Assembly (NCBI GenBank): GCA_964521255.1
Contig: CAZFRM010000028.1
Span: forward strand, 1-53,544
Length of the DNA: 53,544 nucleotides
Direction: 5' to 3'
Origin: ZC4RG29 sp964521255
GTDB lineage: Bacteria > Bacteroidota > Bacteroidia > Cytophagales > Cyclobacteriaceae
In this document: positions 17,756-26,292 of the stretch, piece by piece
How the letters are laid out: the number at the start of each line of letters is the position of its first letter
Position numbering within the stretch: the first letter of the stretch is position 1
Position numbers and translations under genes: made by a program
Notes under the pieces: generated by a model
What the model was told of the DNA's origin: nothing
Databases searched by the model: none
Seen by the model: the letters and a program-made list of their open reading frames with translations, nothing else

Positions 17756-17918
17756 TCCGCTTCAACCTTTAAGCCTGAGGAACGAAGGCTGATGCACTCG
17801 TTCAGTCAGCACTCACGTTCCTTTTTTGGCGGGGGAGCGATGGCCTTGCGCGTGGTGCCCTTCGGGCTGCCAAAAAATTACTACACACTTTCAAGTCGCA
17901 CGAAAAAAATAAAGGAGC

Positions 17919-18125
17919 TTAAAGCTCCCATACTTCATTTACTTTTAGGTACTTTCCTTCAGTGGGTTTTTCAATGATGCCACACGTTAACGGATTAAAC
18001 ATTTCTTCAAACAACTGTTTTGCCTTTGCTTCATCCCTTTCCGCCATGTTGATTTGAACTACCACTGGTGCTGCAAACACATTTGTTTGGAACCAATACT
18101 CGAAGATTTCTTTTTGCTGTTGCAT
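17919..18125 (-). CDS. Small acidic protein of the mobile block (68 aa, copy 1)
   Basis: A 68-aa protein (MQQQKEIFEYWFQTNVFAAP at the start, KVNEVWEL at the end). Its composition is normal for a soluble protein and its direction is the same as the recombinase operon. I do not recognise it. It is about 190 bp after the degenerate recombinase, behind a large inverted repeat, so it may have its own promoter. Possible roles include a recombination accessory factor. Confidence 0.5.
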   Translation of the reverse strand: MQQQKEIFEYWFQTNVFAAPVVVQINMAERDEAKAKQLFEEMFNPLTCGIIEKPTEGKYLKVNEVWEL

Positions 18126-18164
18126 AGTTTGTAAAAGTTTAATTATGCCGCAGCCATCAGGGAG

Positions 18165-18287
18165 CGGATTTAAAGGGGCAAGTGCCAGACTAAAAAAATA
18201 CTATCCGGTGGCTGCGGGATGGAATGTGTGAGGATGGAGATTTTTTTAGTCTGGGCGTAGCGCACACTTGACGCTTTAAATTCCGCG
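18165..18287. repeat. Long interrupted inverted repeat between recombinase and 68-aa genes (copy 1)
   Basis: The left arm 18165-18200 (gcgga, tttaaag, caagtg, ccagactaaaaaaat in that order) matches the reverse complement of 18241-18287 in the same order, with a few insertions. A second, overlapping stem pairs gccgcagcca (18148-18157) with tggctgcgg (18210-18218). The two cannot form together, suggesting a recombinase site or a switchable RNA fold. Confidence 0.7.
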
Positions 18288-18315
18288 CACCTACCTTTGT
18301 GGCAGAAGTAAGCTT

Positions 18316-19191
18316 TTACTTCAATGGATGGTGCAATGCAATTTGTTCTTTCAGGTCTTGAAGGTTCGCTTGTCTGTAACGTTCTGCGCTGCCAACCCTT
18401 CTAAAGCCCGCCAGATATTGCGCTTGTCTCAAGCCTTCTTCTTTCGTCCAGATGGCAATCCGGCTTTGTCTCAACTGACTGAGTTTGTTGATCTGTATAT
18501 TCAACTTCTCTTGTGCTTGCTGCTTTACTTTTTTGGAGAGCTGCTTGAACTGCCAATGAAGTAAACTGTAATCATCAGCTTGTGGTACAAATAGTTTTTC
18601 ACTTTCTCCTTTCAGTAACGTTGATCTCACGTGAAGAATAAAGTTGTTCAGTGATAATATTTGATTGGCTCGTAACGGTATCAATCTGCTTTTCTTTTGT
18701 CTGCTTTCGCTCAGGTAGATTTGGCCTTTCTCCAGTTGAAGATGTTTAAGCTCGATTTTCATAAACTCCCGCATGTCAACAGCCTGATAAATAATTAATC
18801 CTAACATGAGCTTATCACTGTGATAATAAAATCCTTTGTCTGCTTTCGGTTCGTAAGCTTCATAGATGCTGTCCAGTTCTTCCGAAGTCAATAAATTTTG
18901 TGGCTGTGTTCTCGGTACACCTTTGATCCTGGTCGTCTGTGCAATGTTGGGCAAGCCTTTATATTGATAGTAATGACTAATGCTTTGTAATGTTCTATTG
19001 ATGTGGTGTTTGCTTTTGCCCTGGCTTTGCATGTGGCCAATAAAGTTCATCAGCTCTTTGTAAGAAGTGTCTTCTATCGTGATCTGGTTTTCTGTTAACC
19101 AGTTCAGGTAATTGTTCACCAGGTTGTTCATCCGGCTGGTATACATGCCCGGAGTAATGCCAACACTTTCCAAGTATGCTTTATAATTCAT
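18316..19191 (-). CDS. Degenerate tyrosine recombinase partner (copy 1)
   Basis: A 291-aa protein with an N-terminal SAM-like core-binding domain (about 1-90) and a recombinase catalytic fold. Aligned with its neighbour it keeps Arg141 (box I, VDMREFMKIEL), Arg241 (LRQSR) and the nucleophile position Tyr272 (SAERYRQ). It has Ser238 where the box II His should be and Phe263 in place of the LGH His. It overlaps the complete recombinase gene by 11 bp, so the two are translated together. It may be a structural partner with weak or no catalysis, as in other recombinase pairs. Confidence 0.8.
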   Translation of the reverse strand: MNYKAYLESVGITPGMYTSRMNNLVNNYLNWLTENQITIEDTSYKELMNFIGHMQSQGKSKHHINRTLQSISHYYQYKGLPNIAQTTRIKGVPRTQPQNLLTSEELDSIYEAYEPKADKGFYYHSDKLMLGLIIYQAVDMREFMKIELKHLQLEKGQIYLSESRQKKSRLIPLRANQILSLNNFILHVRSTLLKGESEKLFVPQADDYSLLHWQFKQLSKKVKQQAQEKLNIQINKLSQLRQSRIAIWTKEEGLRQAQYLAGFRRVGSAERYRQANLQDLKEQIALHHPLK

Positions 19192-20077
19192 GTTGTATGT
19201 GCGTATAAACTTGTGTGGTCTCCAATGACTGATGTCCTAAGAACTGCGCTATCTTTTCCAGTGTCATCCCGTTTTGCAAAAGATGTGTGGCGATGCTGTG
19301 CCGTAACGTGTGCAAGGTGATTTGTTTGTTGATTCCCGCTTTGTCTGTCAAGCGTTGCAACCTAATGTTTAAGCTTTTTCCTTCGGTCTGTTTTCCTTTG
19401 CTGTTGATGATCACATAACTACTGCTTTGCTTTAAGAACCATTTACGCCCATGTTCTAAATATTCTTTGATGTCTTGCTTTACACCTTCGCTCATCGGCA
19501 CGTGTCGCTGTCTGCTGTTCTTCCCTTTGCGCACCAAGAGTAAATTATTCTTCAAGTCAACGTCTTCTATTTGAAGCTCTAACCCTTCATTGCAGCGCAG
19601 GCCACAACCGTAATAAATTGCTAATACGGCTCTGTCCCTGTAGCCCCAGGGGCTTGCATCTGTGGCCTCATAAAGCTTTTTGATTTCTTCTTTCGTTACA
19701 ATGGTCTTGATCGTGTCCGGTGGTTCTTCGATGCTGATCTTTGCTTTGATGATCGATGGATACTCATACCGTTGTAGATATTCATCAAACAGTTTTATCC
19801 CGCTCAGGTATTGGCCGATGGTTCTTGTGCCTAAAGCTTTTTGTTCCAGGTAGGTTTTGTAGTTGTGAAGGTGTTCTGCTCTAATGTCTTCAAGGCTTGT
19901 GATCTGGTTAGACTGCAGCCATTGTAAAAATGTTCTCGCATAACGATTCCGGCCTTTGACGCTGTGATCAGCGTAACCTAACCTGGCTATCCATTCGGTA
20001 AAGCCTTCGAGTAATTCATTGTAAAATCTGTTTTGTAAAACAGGGGTGCCTTGCGTTTTCGTGTTTGTATTAGCCAC
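19181..20077 (-). CDS. Tyrosine recombinase (XerC/D-like), complete catalytic set (copy 1)
   Basis: A 298-aa recombinase. The core-binding domain spans about 15-105. Catalytic residues are all visible: Arg161 (CGLRCNEGLEL), Lys184/186 (VRKGKNSR), His256-x-x-Arg259 (HTLRHSIATHLL), His282 (LGHQSLETT) and Tyr291 (VYTH). The start appears to be GTG at 20077, within a TTAGCCAC repeat of the upstream cluster, so the protein or another factor could control its own start region. It follows the primase/helicase gene by 86 bp. It is the best candidate for moving or rearranging the block. Confidence 0.88.
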   Translation of the reverse strand: MANTNTKTQGTPVLQNRFYNELLEGFTEWIARLGYADHSVKGRNRYARTFLQWLQSNQITSLEDIRAEHLHNYKTYLEQKALGTRTIGQYLSGIKLFDEYLQRYEYPSIIKAKISIEEPPDTIKTIVTKEEIKKLYEATDASPWGYRDRAVLAIYYGCGLRCNEGLELQIEDVDLKNNLLLVRKGKNSRQRHVPMSEGVKQDIKEYLEHGRKWFLKQSSSYVIINSKGKQTEGKSLNIRLQRLTDKAGINKQITLHTLRHSIATHLLQNGMTLEKIAQFLGHQSLETTQVYTHIQHEL

Positions 20078-20153
20078 TACCTTATTTGTTTTGGTTATCA
20101 GTTAGTTGAGTGGCTAATAAGGTCAATTAGCCACTGTTAGCCACATTAGCCAC
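20070..20153. promoter_or_regulatory. Cluster of five TTAGCCAC repeats (copy 1)
   Basis: TTAGCCAC occurs at 20070-20077, 20127-20134, 20137-20144 and 20146-20153, and inverted at 20110-20117. Three of the direct copies are spaced 9-10 bp apart, about one helical turn. The cluster fills the gap between the primase/helicase stop and the recombinase start. This is the pattern of iterons, a repressor operator or recombinase accessory sites. Confidence 0.8.
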
Positions 20154-20163
20154 CGCATCATGA

Positions 20164-22668
20164 TTATGCTGCTTTCTTCTCATTTCGGATTTGTTGTAAA
20201 GCCTGGTCTAACGCATTGGTGATGGTGCTACTCAGTGAAGTATATTCTTCGCGATTGGTAAGCTCGTATTCGTAGCCTTTGTATTTGTTGCCGTTAACGA
20301 TCTTCACATAACCATACTGCAGCAATTGAAAAAGATAATACTTCAGGTTATGCGGATTAATGCGCATCCATTCACGTACTTCGTGTTTATAAAAACTTCC
20401 GCGCTTCTCTTGCTCAAGCTTCGCTTTGATGCTTTCTAAAAAGCTTCTGCAAGCATTGGTTAGCTCGTCACTCTTGGCCAGTAGAACATCTTTCAAAAGC
20501 TGGTTCGCTGCTTCAATGTCATCCAGGGTTGTCTCGATGTACTTGGCACCGTCCTGGTCGTGCTTTATTTCCCTTTGGAACTGATGGTAAAAGGTTATCG
20601 TCTCAATGAAGGCTAAATAATGCGCGTTCGTCCTGAGCGGTTTAAAGACGGTTTCCGGTATGCACAACTTTTCTGCATAAGGGTTCACAACTTTAACCGG
20701 TTGTAAAATGCTTTGAACATCCTGCAAAAGTTCTCTTGCTTCTTCCTCTTGTTGCTTATTGATCTTGCCAGCACTCAATTTTCGCTGATATTCCATAATC
20801 GCGTTCTTGTGCTCTTGCGTATTGTCCAGGTAAATCAGTAAGCTCCGGTTGGCATTGTCTTCGTAAAGCTTTTCCCGTGTGGTGGTTCCGGCCAGGCTAA
20901 TCGGACCTTCTACCGTGATCGTGATCGTCTTTAAATTCCCTTTGCTGTCTTTGATCGGAACTGTTTTACTGATCCGTTTCTTGCTCATGAGTTCCCTGAT
21001 CGCATACAAGATTTTATCATCCTGCGCCCCGTCCAGGTCTTCGATCAATACAAGCTTGTGCTGTAGTTCTTTCCGATCAAAGTAGTATAAGGCATTCTCT
21101 GATAAAGTCGTGATCTCGAGTTTGTCTTCTTCCGGTATCAACTCGCTGATCTTCTCCTGTAAGTACGTCTTTCCCGTTCCACTCGCTCCAAGACTGATGA
21201 TGTGCAAAGGTTGTTCTCTAAGCCTCGATGTAAACACCAGGAACATGAGTAATCGATTTACTTCTTCTCCAATTACTCCCGATTTTGCTATCAACTCATT
21301 AGTAGCTTGCAGTAAGTTGTTTGATTTCAAAAAGTTGGTGGCTTTCGTTCTCTGCTCAGGTGTAACAATCCGTTTTTCTTTTTGCTTTGGCTTCTGTTCT
21401 TCGATTCTCGTTTCCCGGTAATGTTCGAGCTCTCCAATGAGCGAAGCGATAGCCAGGTGCATTTCTTTACTGCCAACTTCAAGTCGTTCACTCGCACTGC
21501 GGATAAACTTCTGCAACTGTTCGTCACTGTATAAATCCAGGTTGCTTTGCCGGATGCTATGCAACGGACTGTTGCTATCCTTGCGCTCGATCTTCAACGT
21601 GATCTTTAGTTTGTCCAATGGATAAAGTGCAATACCTCCGATAACATGAAGCTGTAGACCTTCGTAAGCGTAAGTGATGTAGTCAGGATTTTTTGTATTG
21701 AGTTTTCCGGTGCTCAGCGTTGATGTGGTCGGTTCATGCTTAACTTCATTTGAAGAAAAAATTACCGTTCTGCTTTCTATCAAGTGCGTGAGGATCTCTT
21801 GCTCATGTGATTGAAGTAAGCTGTTTGGATCTTCTCCTTCCGGTGTATTTACATTGCTGATGGTGATTGCTGGTTTGATGGCCTTTAACTGCTCTGTGTA
21901 TTTCTCAACCGCTTTCCTTCCTGCTTCGTCTCCATCAAAAAATAAAACCACTTCTTGTAAGTTCTTTAGCTCTCTAATGGCTTGCTCATGCTCTTCTGTA
22001 AATCCGTTCGTGCCGTAAAGTGCCAATGACTTGAAGTTTGTATAATGATTAACCGTTAAAGTATCGATGACACTTTCGGTTAGAACCAACGTTGTTGTTT
22101 CTTGACTCGGATAACCTGGATACAAGCCTTTCCGGTCTTTGCTGTAGTAGTGTTTTGCAGTGTCGTTGTTAATGATGCTTCTTCCATAAAGGCTGCTGAT
22201 ATTTCCGCTTTGATCTTTCAACGGGAACACAATGCAGTTCTTTAATGGTTTGTACTTGATCCCGTCATTGTATCCGGCTTCGATCTTCACATCGTAAAGA
22301 TTTCGGCTCTCCAGGTAAGTAATTGCTTTCTTACTGTTATGTAATGATGTTTGAAGTTTGGCGAAGATGGCGTTTAGGTTTTCTTTTGCTGGAGCATTTC
22401 CTAAAAGACTTTCTGCCATTAAAATCGCTTCGTGTTTCGTGCATCCCTCTTTGTGAAGAATAAAATCTATCTGATCAATCGCTTTGCCTTTCAGCTTGCA
22501 ATTGCTCGAGAAGCAAAACACCGTGTTGGTTTCGGGATAAACCTGCATGCTCGGTGTTTTATCATCATGAAAAGGACAGCAAAGCATTTTGCTTGCGTTG
22601 GGTTTCAGTCCGTAGTGGGTGAGAACGTCCAGGATGGACAACCGCGATTTAATTTCTCTGATCTCCAT
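20164..22668 (-). CDS. Primase-helicase-like protein: CHC2 zinc finger, Toprim, P-loop ATPase (copy 1)
   Basis: An 834-aa multidomain protein. Residues 31/34/52/57 form a CHC2 zinc finger with the spacing of DnaG (C-x2-H-x17-C-x4-C). A Toprim domain follows with Glu198 (LTESVIDTL) and Asp245-Gly-Asp247 (FFDGDEAGR). Residues 485-660 are a P-loop ATPase with Walker A GASGTGKT (494-501) and Walker B VLIEDLDG (540-547). The C-terminus has a possible winged helix. This is the build of replication proteins carried by mobile elements, so the element may replicate after excision. The start overlaps the end of the 78-aa gene by 20 bp. Confidence 0.85.
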   Translation of the reverse strand: MEIREIKSRLSILDVLTHYGLKPNASKMLCCPFHDDKTPSMQVYPETNTVFCFSSNCKLKGKAIDQIDFILHKEGCTKHEAILMAESLLGNAPAKENLNAIFAKLQTSLHNSKKAITYLESRNLYDVKIEAGYNDGIKYKPLKNCIVFPLKDQSGNISSLYGRSIINNDTAKHYYSKDRKGLYPGYPSQETTTLVLTESVIDTLTVNHYTNFKSLALYGTNGFTEEHEQAIRELKNLQEVVLFFDGDEAGRKAVEKYTEQLKAIKPAITISNVNTPEGEDPNSLLQSHEQEILTHLIESRTVIFSSNEVKHEPTTSTLSTGKLNTKNPDYITYAYEGLQLHVIGGIALYPLDKLKITLKIERKDSNSPLHSIRQSNLDLYSDEQLQKFIRSASERLEVGSKEMHLAIASLIGELEHYRETRIEEQKPKQKEKRIVTPEQRTKATNFLKSNNLLQATNELIAKSGVIGEEVNRLLMFLVFTSRLREQPLHIISLGASGTGKTYLQEKISELIPEEDKLEITTLSENALYYFDRKELQHKLVLIEDLDGAQDDKILYAIRELMSKKRISKTVPIKDSKGNLKTITITVEGPISLAGTTTREKLYEDNANRSLLIYLDNTQEHKNAIMEYQRKLSAGKINKQQEEEARELLQDVQSILQPVKVVNPYAEKLCIPETVFKPLRTNAHYLAFIETITFYHQFQREIKHDQDGAKYIETTLDDIEAANQLLKDVLLAKSDELTNACRSFLESIKAKLEQEKRGSFYKHEVREWMRINPHNLKYYLFQLLQYGYVKIVNGNKYKGYEYELTNREEYTSLSSTITNALDQALQQIRNEKKAA

Positions 22669-22885
22669 CGCTGACGGTTTTTAAAGTTGCACACCAAAAA
22701 ATATCGCGAAGCTTTCTCAGCGTGTAGTGGTGATCGCTTAATGTTCTGCCAAAATCATCTTCCTCTTTTGATAGATGCACCAGGTCGCTCATGATTTCAT
22801 CTAACTGATTGCCCAACTCCTTCGGATCATATTCATGCTTCAAAAACTGATCAAGGCGGCTGTAGTCATAGTGGTAAGGAGCCAT
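22649..22885 (-). CDS. Small protein leading the mobile operon (78 aa, copy 1)
   Basis: From ATG 22885 the protein is 78 aa (MAPYHYDYSRLDQFLKHEYD at the start), acidic and helical, of unknown family. A longer frame could start at GTG 22945, but a good promoter with its -7 box at 22918-22925 lies inside that extension, which supports 22885. Its last 20 bp overlap the primase/helicase gene, implying coupling. Confidence 0.65.
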   Translation of the reverse strand: MAPYHYDYSRLDQFLKHEYDPKELGNQLDEIMSDLVHLSKEEDDFGRTLSDHHYTLRKLRDIFWCATLKTVSDGDQRN

Positions 22886-22917
22886 TAAAAATATTTTTCG
22901 TTTGGAACTATCAGACA

Positions 22918-22947
22918 CAAAAGTAACCGATAATACCAATTTCACAA
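22918..22947 (-). promoter_or_regulatory. Promoter of the mobile operon (copy 1)
   Basis: On the minus strand TTG (22945-22947), 19 bp, then TACTTTTG (22918-22925): a full match to the Bacteroidota -33/-7 form. It drives the 78-aa, primase/helicase and recombinase genes. Confidence 0.7.
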
Positions 22948-22982
22948 TGTCCTATCAGCTTTTTAAGTGTCTTATAATCCCT

Positions 22983-22990
22983 TACTTTTG
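22983..22990 (+). promoter_or_regulatory. -7 box of the XRE-immunity operon (copy 1)
   Basis: TACTTTTG on the plus strand, 42 bp before the XRE start codon and divergent from the mobile operon promoter. No good TTG is seen at the -33 distance, so activation or weak basal activity is possible. Confidence 0.45.
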
Positions 22991-23032
22991 AATAAATCAA
23001 TGATTTTAGGGCATTTTAAAGGCTTTTAAGCA

Positions 23033-23368
23033 ATGAATATCAGTAAAATAATGGCAGACCTACGCAAGGAAAAGGATTGGTCTCAAACAGATCTGGCAAC
23101 AAACAGCGGTGTATCACGTGAGATGATCGGCAAGTATGAGCGTGGTGATGCTGTGCCTTCTATTGAAGCTGCTAAAAAAATTGCCGATGCTTTCGGTGTA
23201 TCGCTTGATTACTTAGTGGGTGAAGGTCAAAACGCCTCTTTCGATAAAGCTACCTTAAAAAGATTGCAGGATGTACAGAAGCTTTCCTCTGAAGATAAAG
23301 CGCATGTCTTTGCTCTGCTCGATGCGTTCCTGCTTAAAGTTAACATCCAGAAAAATTTAGCACGTTAG
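23033..23368 (+). CDS. XRE-family transcriptional regulator (copy 1)
   Basis: A 111-aa protein with an N-terminal helix-turn-helix of the Cro/C1 type (about 5-60: LRKEKDWSQTDLATNSGVS, then IGKYERGDAVPSIEAAKKIA) and a short C-terminal helical part. It lies 7 bp before the immunity gene in the same direction and diverges from the primase/recombinase operon. It is therefore well placed to control both. A broken relative is at 25719. Confidence 0.85.
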   Translation: MNISKIMADLRKEKDWSQTDLATNSGVSREMIGKYERGDAVPSIEAAKKIADAFGVSLDYLVGEGQNASFDKATLKRLQDVQKLSSEDKAHVFALLDAFLLKVNIQKNLAR

Positions 23369-23375
23369 ATTTCTC

Positions 23376-24017
23376 ATGTACTACATCCTTAAACCTGCTG
23401 TCGGCACTGAAGAAACTGGCAATGCTTATCCTGCTGTTGAAAGTTATCAAGATTATGATTTCAATGCCCCTAACTCAGTTTACAAATTAGACTCCGATAA
23501 GTTTCCGGATTTCGCTCCTGATATTAGATTTAAACTTGCCAAAGAGGCAAAGCTTTGTGATGTAATAGCACAAGGTACTATTAGCGCATGTGGCCTATTG
23601 ATTAGCGAAAAATTAAAAAGCCGGTTAGAAGCAGAGAACCTTGTTCCTCATAAATTTTTTCCTGCTACGATTGAAGTCGATAAAGACAAAGTTGAACAGT
23701 ACTACTGGTTGCATCTCGTTTGGCCTGACGGAGTAAAATATCTGGACTTCAAAAAAAGTAAATTCAAAATAAAACGCGCGAGTAAAGATTTAGGTGAAAT
23801 ACAAATTGAAAATTTGAATGACTTGCATTCAAAGCAAGGAGAATTGGGTTTTATAAAAATGATTCACAACTACGAATACACATTTCTCGATCCAAATTTT
23901 GATCTTTTTGTTCACCCATTAAACAAAACCATCTTTGTTTCAGAAAAACTTAAAACAAAGATGGCTGGTTTTACCGGTATAGAATTAACACTCGCTGAAC
24001 ATCTAAAAGTGATCTAA
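23376..24017 (+). CDS. DUF1629/Imm11-like immunity protein (copy 1)
   Basis: A 213-aa protein. The two repeated signatures of the DUF1629 (Imm11-type) family are visible: LLISEKLKSRLEAENL followed by HKFFPATIE, and near the end TIFVSEKLKTKMAGFTGIEL. Members are immunity proteins found next to AHH-type nuclease toxins. It converges with the toxin gene and overlaps its 3' end by 15 bp, instead of following it in the same operon. With its own XRE-linked promoter it can be made without the toxin, as protection requires. Confidence 0.75.
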   Translation: MYYILKPAVGTEETGNAYPAVESYQDYDFNAPNSVYKLDSDKFPDFAPDIRFKLAKEAKLCDVIAQGTISACGLLISEKLKSRLEAENLVPHKFFPATIEVDKDKVEQYYWLHLVWPDGVKYLDFKKSKFKIKRASKDLGEIQIENLNDLHSKQGELGFIKMIHNYEYTFLDPNFDLFVHPLNKTIFVSEKLKTKMAGFTGIELTLAEHLKVI

Positions 24018-25642
24018 TCCAAGATCTAAATCATTCAGCTTTGTAGTGGTTGTTGAGATTGTTTCTTTTACATCTTCCGCAATGACTCTCATGTACTCCG
24101 CAGTTTGTGCAGGAGTAAGATTCTTATTAAGAATAGTTTGCCCATTTACCACAGAAGATTGTTCCGCCCACCAATTCATGTGGTCTTCCATTTGCTTGGT
24201 TAATTTAGGATGTGGCCCATGTCGTCCTGCGCCAGTTGCTTTAACATACTTCTCTACTGCTATTCCGTTTACACTTCCTGAATTGAATTCAAACCCACCT
24301 TCAACACCCTTCTTAACGTATTGATTTTCCTTTAAACTTTGAACTGGAAACAGGTGATGTGCGTCCTCCGTAGATTTGATACCGGTCAAAGAAGTCCTTA
24401 AAGCTCCTCTTTGCTTAATCGCGTTTTGAACGGCTTGGCTTCCATAGCTTGAAACGTCTTCAACAAAACCGATACTACCATCCGCATTCTTTATAAAGCC
24501 CGCATTGTTAAAAGTTTCTCCTGTGTTGCTTCTGACAGTAATACCATCAAACTTCTTTGAAGATGAAGAAGCGGCCGAAACAAAAAAGTCATCAGAGATT
24601 TCAAGTATTTCGTCAGCGCCTTCTTTAAGAAGTTTACCAACTTCATCACCGTTCTTAGTCAGTATTCGCGCTCCGTCCTGTATTGCTTCAAAGGTCAACT
24701 CTATCCCTTCGTCAGCAAACTTACTTACGGTGGTTAAAGATTTAATGCCTGTGCGGATTCCATCAGGTGCGTTTTGAAGTCGTTTCCACGCATCAACCAA
24801 ATCAGGTTCTTCACCAAACTTTTTAAACAAGCTCTCATTGTCAAGATCATCGTCAAGTTTTTTCAGCAGATCGTCCGTCCAGCCAGCATTATCAACCTTT
24901 CTAAGAACGTTTTCAGGCAATTTACCTAAATTTTTAAAATTGGTGTTTACTCTTACGCCAAACTTACCATCCCTGGTACGGGTTATCTGTAGCACGCGGT
25001 TGCCAAACGGTACGGTGTTACCCTCTGGCGTTACCATAGCCCAGGCTTCGCCAAGCTGCAACTCGTAACGGGGAAGGGATGCGTCAAATTCTATCGCATC
25101 TATCCAACGCATCGCCTTCACTACATACTTTCCTGCTTCCTCGTAAAGCTCCAGTATCGCATCCGTACCTGACTTGATAATAAACCGGGAGCTGCTGATC
25201 CCAAACTCCAGGCCTTGCCGTAACATCCAGGCTATTGGTTTTATCAACTCATCTCCAAAACGATTAATCATTTTGAATACCGGCTCCAACAAGTCCACCA
25301 CATACTTTATTCCTTTAATGCTATAGAGTGAACCCTTCACTGCTTCGACCGCTCCGGCGGTAAACAGGGTTATCGCAATTTCAACTGTTATGTTACCCGC
25401 CAGATAATGTAAGCCGGTAAGATTGCCACGGGTTATTTTATCCCATTCCCTGGTGGCCATTTGCCAACCCATCCTTCCAATTCCAATTAAGCATTCTTTC
25501 GCAATCTTAATCGCGTTGTCCCAGTTCTGTTGGAACACCAATACTACCGCCTGCACCTGCTCATTAACTTCCTCGCGGTATTTAGGGTCCAGTATTAATT
25601 TCAGACAGGTCGGCCGAACATCATTGGCAACCTTATAGGCAT
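24003..25642 (-). pseudogene. 5'-truncated copy of the AHH nuclease toxin
   Basis: Same sequence as the last part of the 1023-aa toxin, cut at 25642 in the codon region AYKVANDV. Upstream, the frame runs only a few codons into unrelated DNA before a stop. Signal peptide and the first half of the core are lost. The first internal ATG (25556) would give 517 aa including the junction motif and the whole AHH nuclease domain. If translated it would stay inside the cell, where the adjacent immunity protein could be needed. No promoter is seen on this strand. Confidence 0.85.
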
Positions 25643-25718
25643 AACATTTCAGGTTTTAGATAACTTATTTAGTTGTCGTATCTTTGATTTAAAGCATTAA
25701 ACCAGCTTTTATAAAAAG
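25643..25718 (+). promoter_or_regulatory. Control region of the broken XRE gene
   Basis: TATCTTTG at 25679-25686 fits the Bacteroidota -7 box, 34 bp before the ATG used here. An imperfect inverted repeat gataac-N7-gttgtc (25659-25677) just upstream would suit an XRE dimer. Confidence 0.4.
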
Positions 25719-26047
25719 TTGCTAATTATGGACTTTGGAAGCATTGTAGTGGAACTCAGAAAAGAAAAAGGAATATCGCAAACCGAGCTTGCCGATAAAC
25801 TGGGAATACATAAAAATGTGTTAGGCAGGTATGAGGGTAACGAGGTGTTGCCATCTCTTGAGATTGCCCGCAATATTGCCGATAACTGGATGTATCTCTG
25901 GATTATCTCACCGGAAAGGTCGATGTGGAGATGGACAAAAATACTCGCATTCTAGAAGTTTCTAAGTTTGAAGAAAAAGACCGTGACCACATCTTCTCCG
26001 TTATCGATACTTTTATCGCCAAACGAAAAATTCAATCTATTATGTAA
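25719..26047 (+). pseudogene. Frameshifted XRE-family regulator
   Basis: Similar in plan to the regulator at 23033: LRKEKGISQTELADKLGIH, then LGRYEGNEVLPSLEIARNIADN. At about 25886-25888 the frame breaks. The expected DVSLDYLTGKVDVEMDK and FEEKDRDHIFSVID follow in the next frame and end at 26047. One lost base explains it. A sequencing error cannot be excluded, but the toxin gene downstream is also broken. Confidence 0.8.
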
Positions 26048-26064
26048 ACTTAACTCGCTAACTG

Positions 26065-26292
26065 ATGAACTTACAATATATCACCGACAGCAACGGACAA
26101 ACTACCGGGGTTTTTATTCCCATCAAAGAATGGAATGATCTTAAAACAAAATTCAAAGGTATTGACCAAGTAGATGAAGTGCCCGAATGGCAAAAAGAGA
26201 TTGTCCGCAAGAGAATGGAACTTTATAAAAACAATCCCGATCAAGCATTAGATTTCGATGCTGCCCTGGATGATATTGAAAAGGGATTGTAA
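26065..26292 (+). CDS. Antitoxin of a RelE/ParE-type module
   Basis: A 75-aa protein (MNLQYITDSNGQTTGVFIPI at the start, FDAALDDIEKGL at the end) of the kind found upstream of RelE/ParE toxins in Bacteroidota. Its stop overlaps the next start (TAATG). It still reads through intact although its partner is dead. Confidence 0.7.
   Translation: MNLQYITDSNGQTTGVFIPIKEWNDLKTKFKGIDQVDEVPEWQKEIVRKRMELYKNNPDQALDFDAALDDIEKGL

Larger units (their letters stand above)
17153..17918. other. Noncoding, strongly palindromic region of the mobile block (copy 1)
   Basis: About 770 bp without a convincing gene; the open frames here are long only because of base composition. It holds three successive hairpin-forming regions described separately (17319-17380, 17391-17445, 17446-17755). 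Just before it, 17078-17136 holds another stem in which aaaaaggaaaatggcc pairs with ggccatttttcttttt. The region is GC-rich at 17310-17450, unlike the surrounding genes. Confidence 0.6.
16911..25642. repeat. 8732-bp duplicated block, copy 1
   Basis: Matches 27709-36440 at a constant offset of 10798 bp, with no length change anywhere I compared, and all encoded proteins listed for both copies are the same. The left limit is exact: 16911 is the first base (minus-strand last base) of the Lys codon in EPELVDSWK, and 16910 already differs (t against c). The right limit is at 25642, inside the toxin core sequence. Contents on the minus strand: the toxin C-terminal half, a 78-aa gene, the primase/helicase, two recombinases and a 68-aa gene. 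On the plus strand: the XRE and immunity genes. Confidence 0.95.

Noticed and set aside
17645..17977. 110-aa plus-strand frame in the palindromic region (also at 28443)
   Set aside because: It lies in one arm of the 310-bp palindrome and has low-complexity, unlikely composition.
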